Notes under the pieces: model-generated | What the model was told of the DNA's origin: nothing | The model's database searches: none | The model's input: only the letters and a program-made list of their open reading frames with translations | In this document: in pieces, positions 23,106-23,215 of the stretch | How the letters are laid out: the number at the start of each line of letters is the position of its first letter | Position numbering within the stretch: the stretch's first letter is position 1 | Translations under genes and position numbers: made by a program | Assembly (NCBI GenBank): GCA_050296935.1 | Contig: JBNKRV010000308.1 | Coordinates: 1 to 23,215 of the forward strand | Source of the DNA: Saccharicrinis sp050296935 | GTDB taxonomy: Bacteria > Bacteroidota > Bacteroidia > Bacteroidales > Marinilabiliaceae | Length of the DNA stretch: 23,215 nt | Direction of reading: 5' to 3'

Positions 23106-23215
23106 ATGATAAAAGATTCATCTATAGAAAAACACGTTCCATATATTCAAAAAACAGATAATGGAATTTTAGTAAAAATTGGACAAAATCAGGATCATCC
23201 AATGACTGATGAACA
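23106..23215 (+). CDS. Superoxide reductase (desulfoferrodoxin family), 5' part only
   Basis: Thirty-six complete codons are present before the window ends. The sequence EKHVPYIQKTDNGILVKIGQ followed by DHPMTDEH matches the start of the catalytic SOR domain, where KHVP and HPM..EH supply histidine ligands of the non-haem iron centre. SOR reduces superoxide to peroxide in anaerobes and microaerophiles. A TGA stop lies four codons upstream, so the ATG at 23106 is the only usable start and the protein lacks the N-terminal desulforedoxin iron domain seen in two-iron SORs. The group II intron-like element ends 3 bp upstream on the opposite strand, which may have cut off an original N-terminus or promoter. 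Confidence 0.75.
   Translation, partial: MIKDSSIEKHVPYIQKTDNGILVKIGQNQDHPMTDE

Noticed and set aside
1..23215. CRISPR array, tRNA or rRNA genes
   Set aside because: No regularly spaced direct repeats, no cloverleaf with a TTCGA-type arm and no rRNA signature were seen on either strand.

Overview
The window is about 23 kb of AT-rich DNA from a member of the Bacteroidota, probably a marine or anaerobic Bacteroidales/Marinilabiliales-type bacterium. This rests on four observations. Several genes carry the Bacteroidota promoter signature TAnnTTTG, in three cases with a TTG 18 to 23 bp upstream. Genes lack strong Shine-Dalgarno sites. The arginine decarboxylase is of the short fold-III type seen in this phylum. 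Lipoprotein and outer-membrane proteins are typical of the phylum. No rRNA, tRNA, CRISPR array, prophage or complete insertion sequence was seen.

Layout. 1-315: non-coding, with a long hairpin and a partial copy of a dispersed repeat. 316-4940: an old-yellow-enzyme alkene reductase (-), an unknown probable outer-membrane barrel protein (+), and a secreted C69 dipeptidase (-). The last two converge on a 20-bp perfect inverted repeat. 5530-9589: fold-III arginine decarboxylase (-) and an M23 peptidase (-), separated by about 0.9 kb without a gene. 10124-14581: a co-directional run of a small coiled-coil protein, zapA, rny (RNase Y), a WbpP-type UDP-sugar 4-epimerase and gmd, with a compact structured element between zapA and rny. 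14700-19812: a small lipoprotein, a MalY/PatB-type C-S lyase, a class II glycerate kinase, a DMT transporter (-) and an atypical SDR protein.

19957-22322: the pyrBI operon, in order leader ORF, pyrB, pyrI and a flavin-reductase-like protein. Its leader is the most interesting part of the window. It holds a promoter, a 108-codon leader ORF whose stop codon touches the pyrB start, a pause-type hairpin followed by a T-rich tract, and an intrinsic terminator inside the leader ORF. A perfect 8-bp alternative pairing would exclude that terminator. This matches the logic of translation-coupled, UTP-sensing pyrBI attenuation known from enterobacteria, here in a Bacteroidota context.

22323-23215: mobile-element debris. 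A 206-bp MITE-like element has CCTGAGTTCGA termini flanked by TTAA, and a related end lies at position 131. Next is a compact, ORF-less group II intron-like element on the minus strand. It ends just before the start of a superoxide reductase gene that runs off the window.
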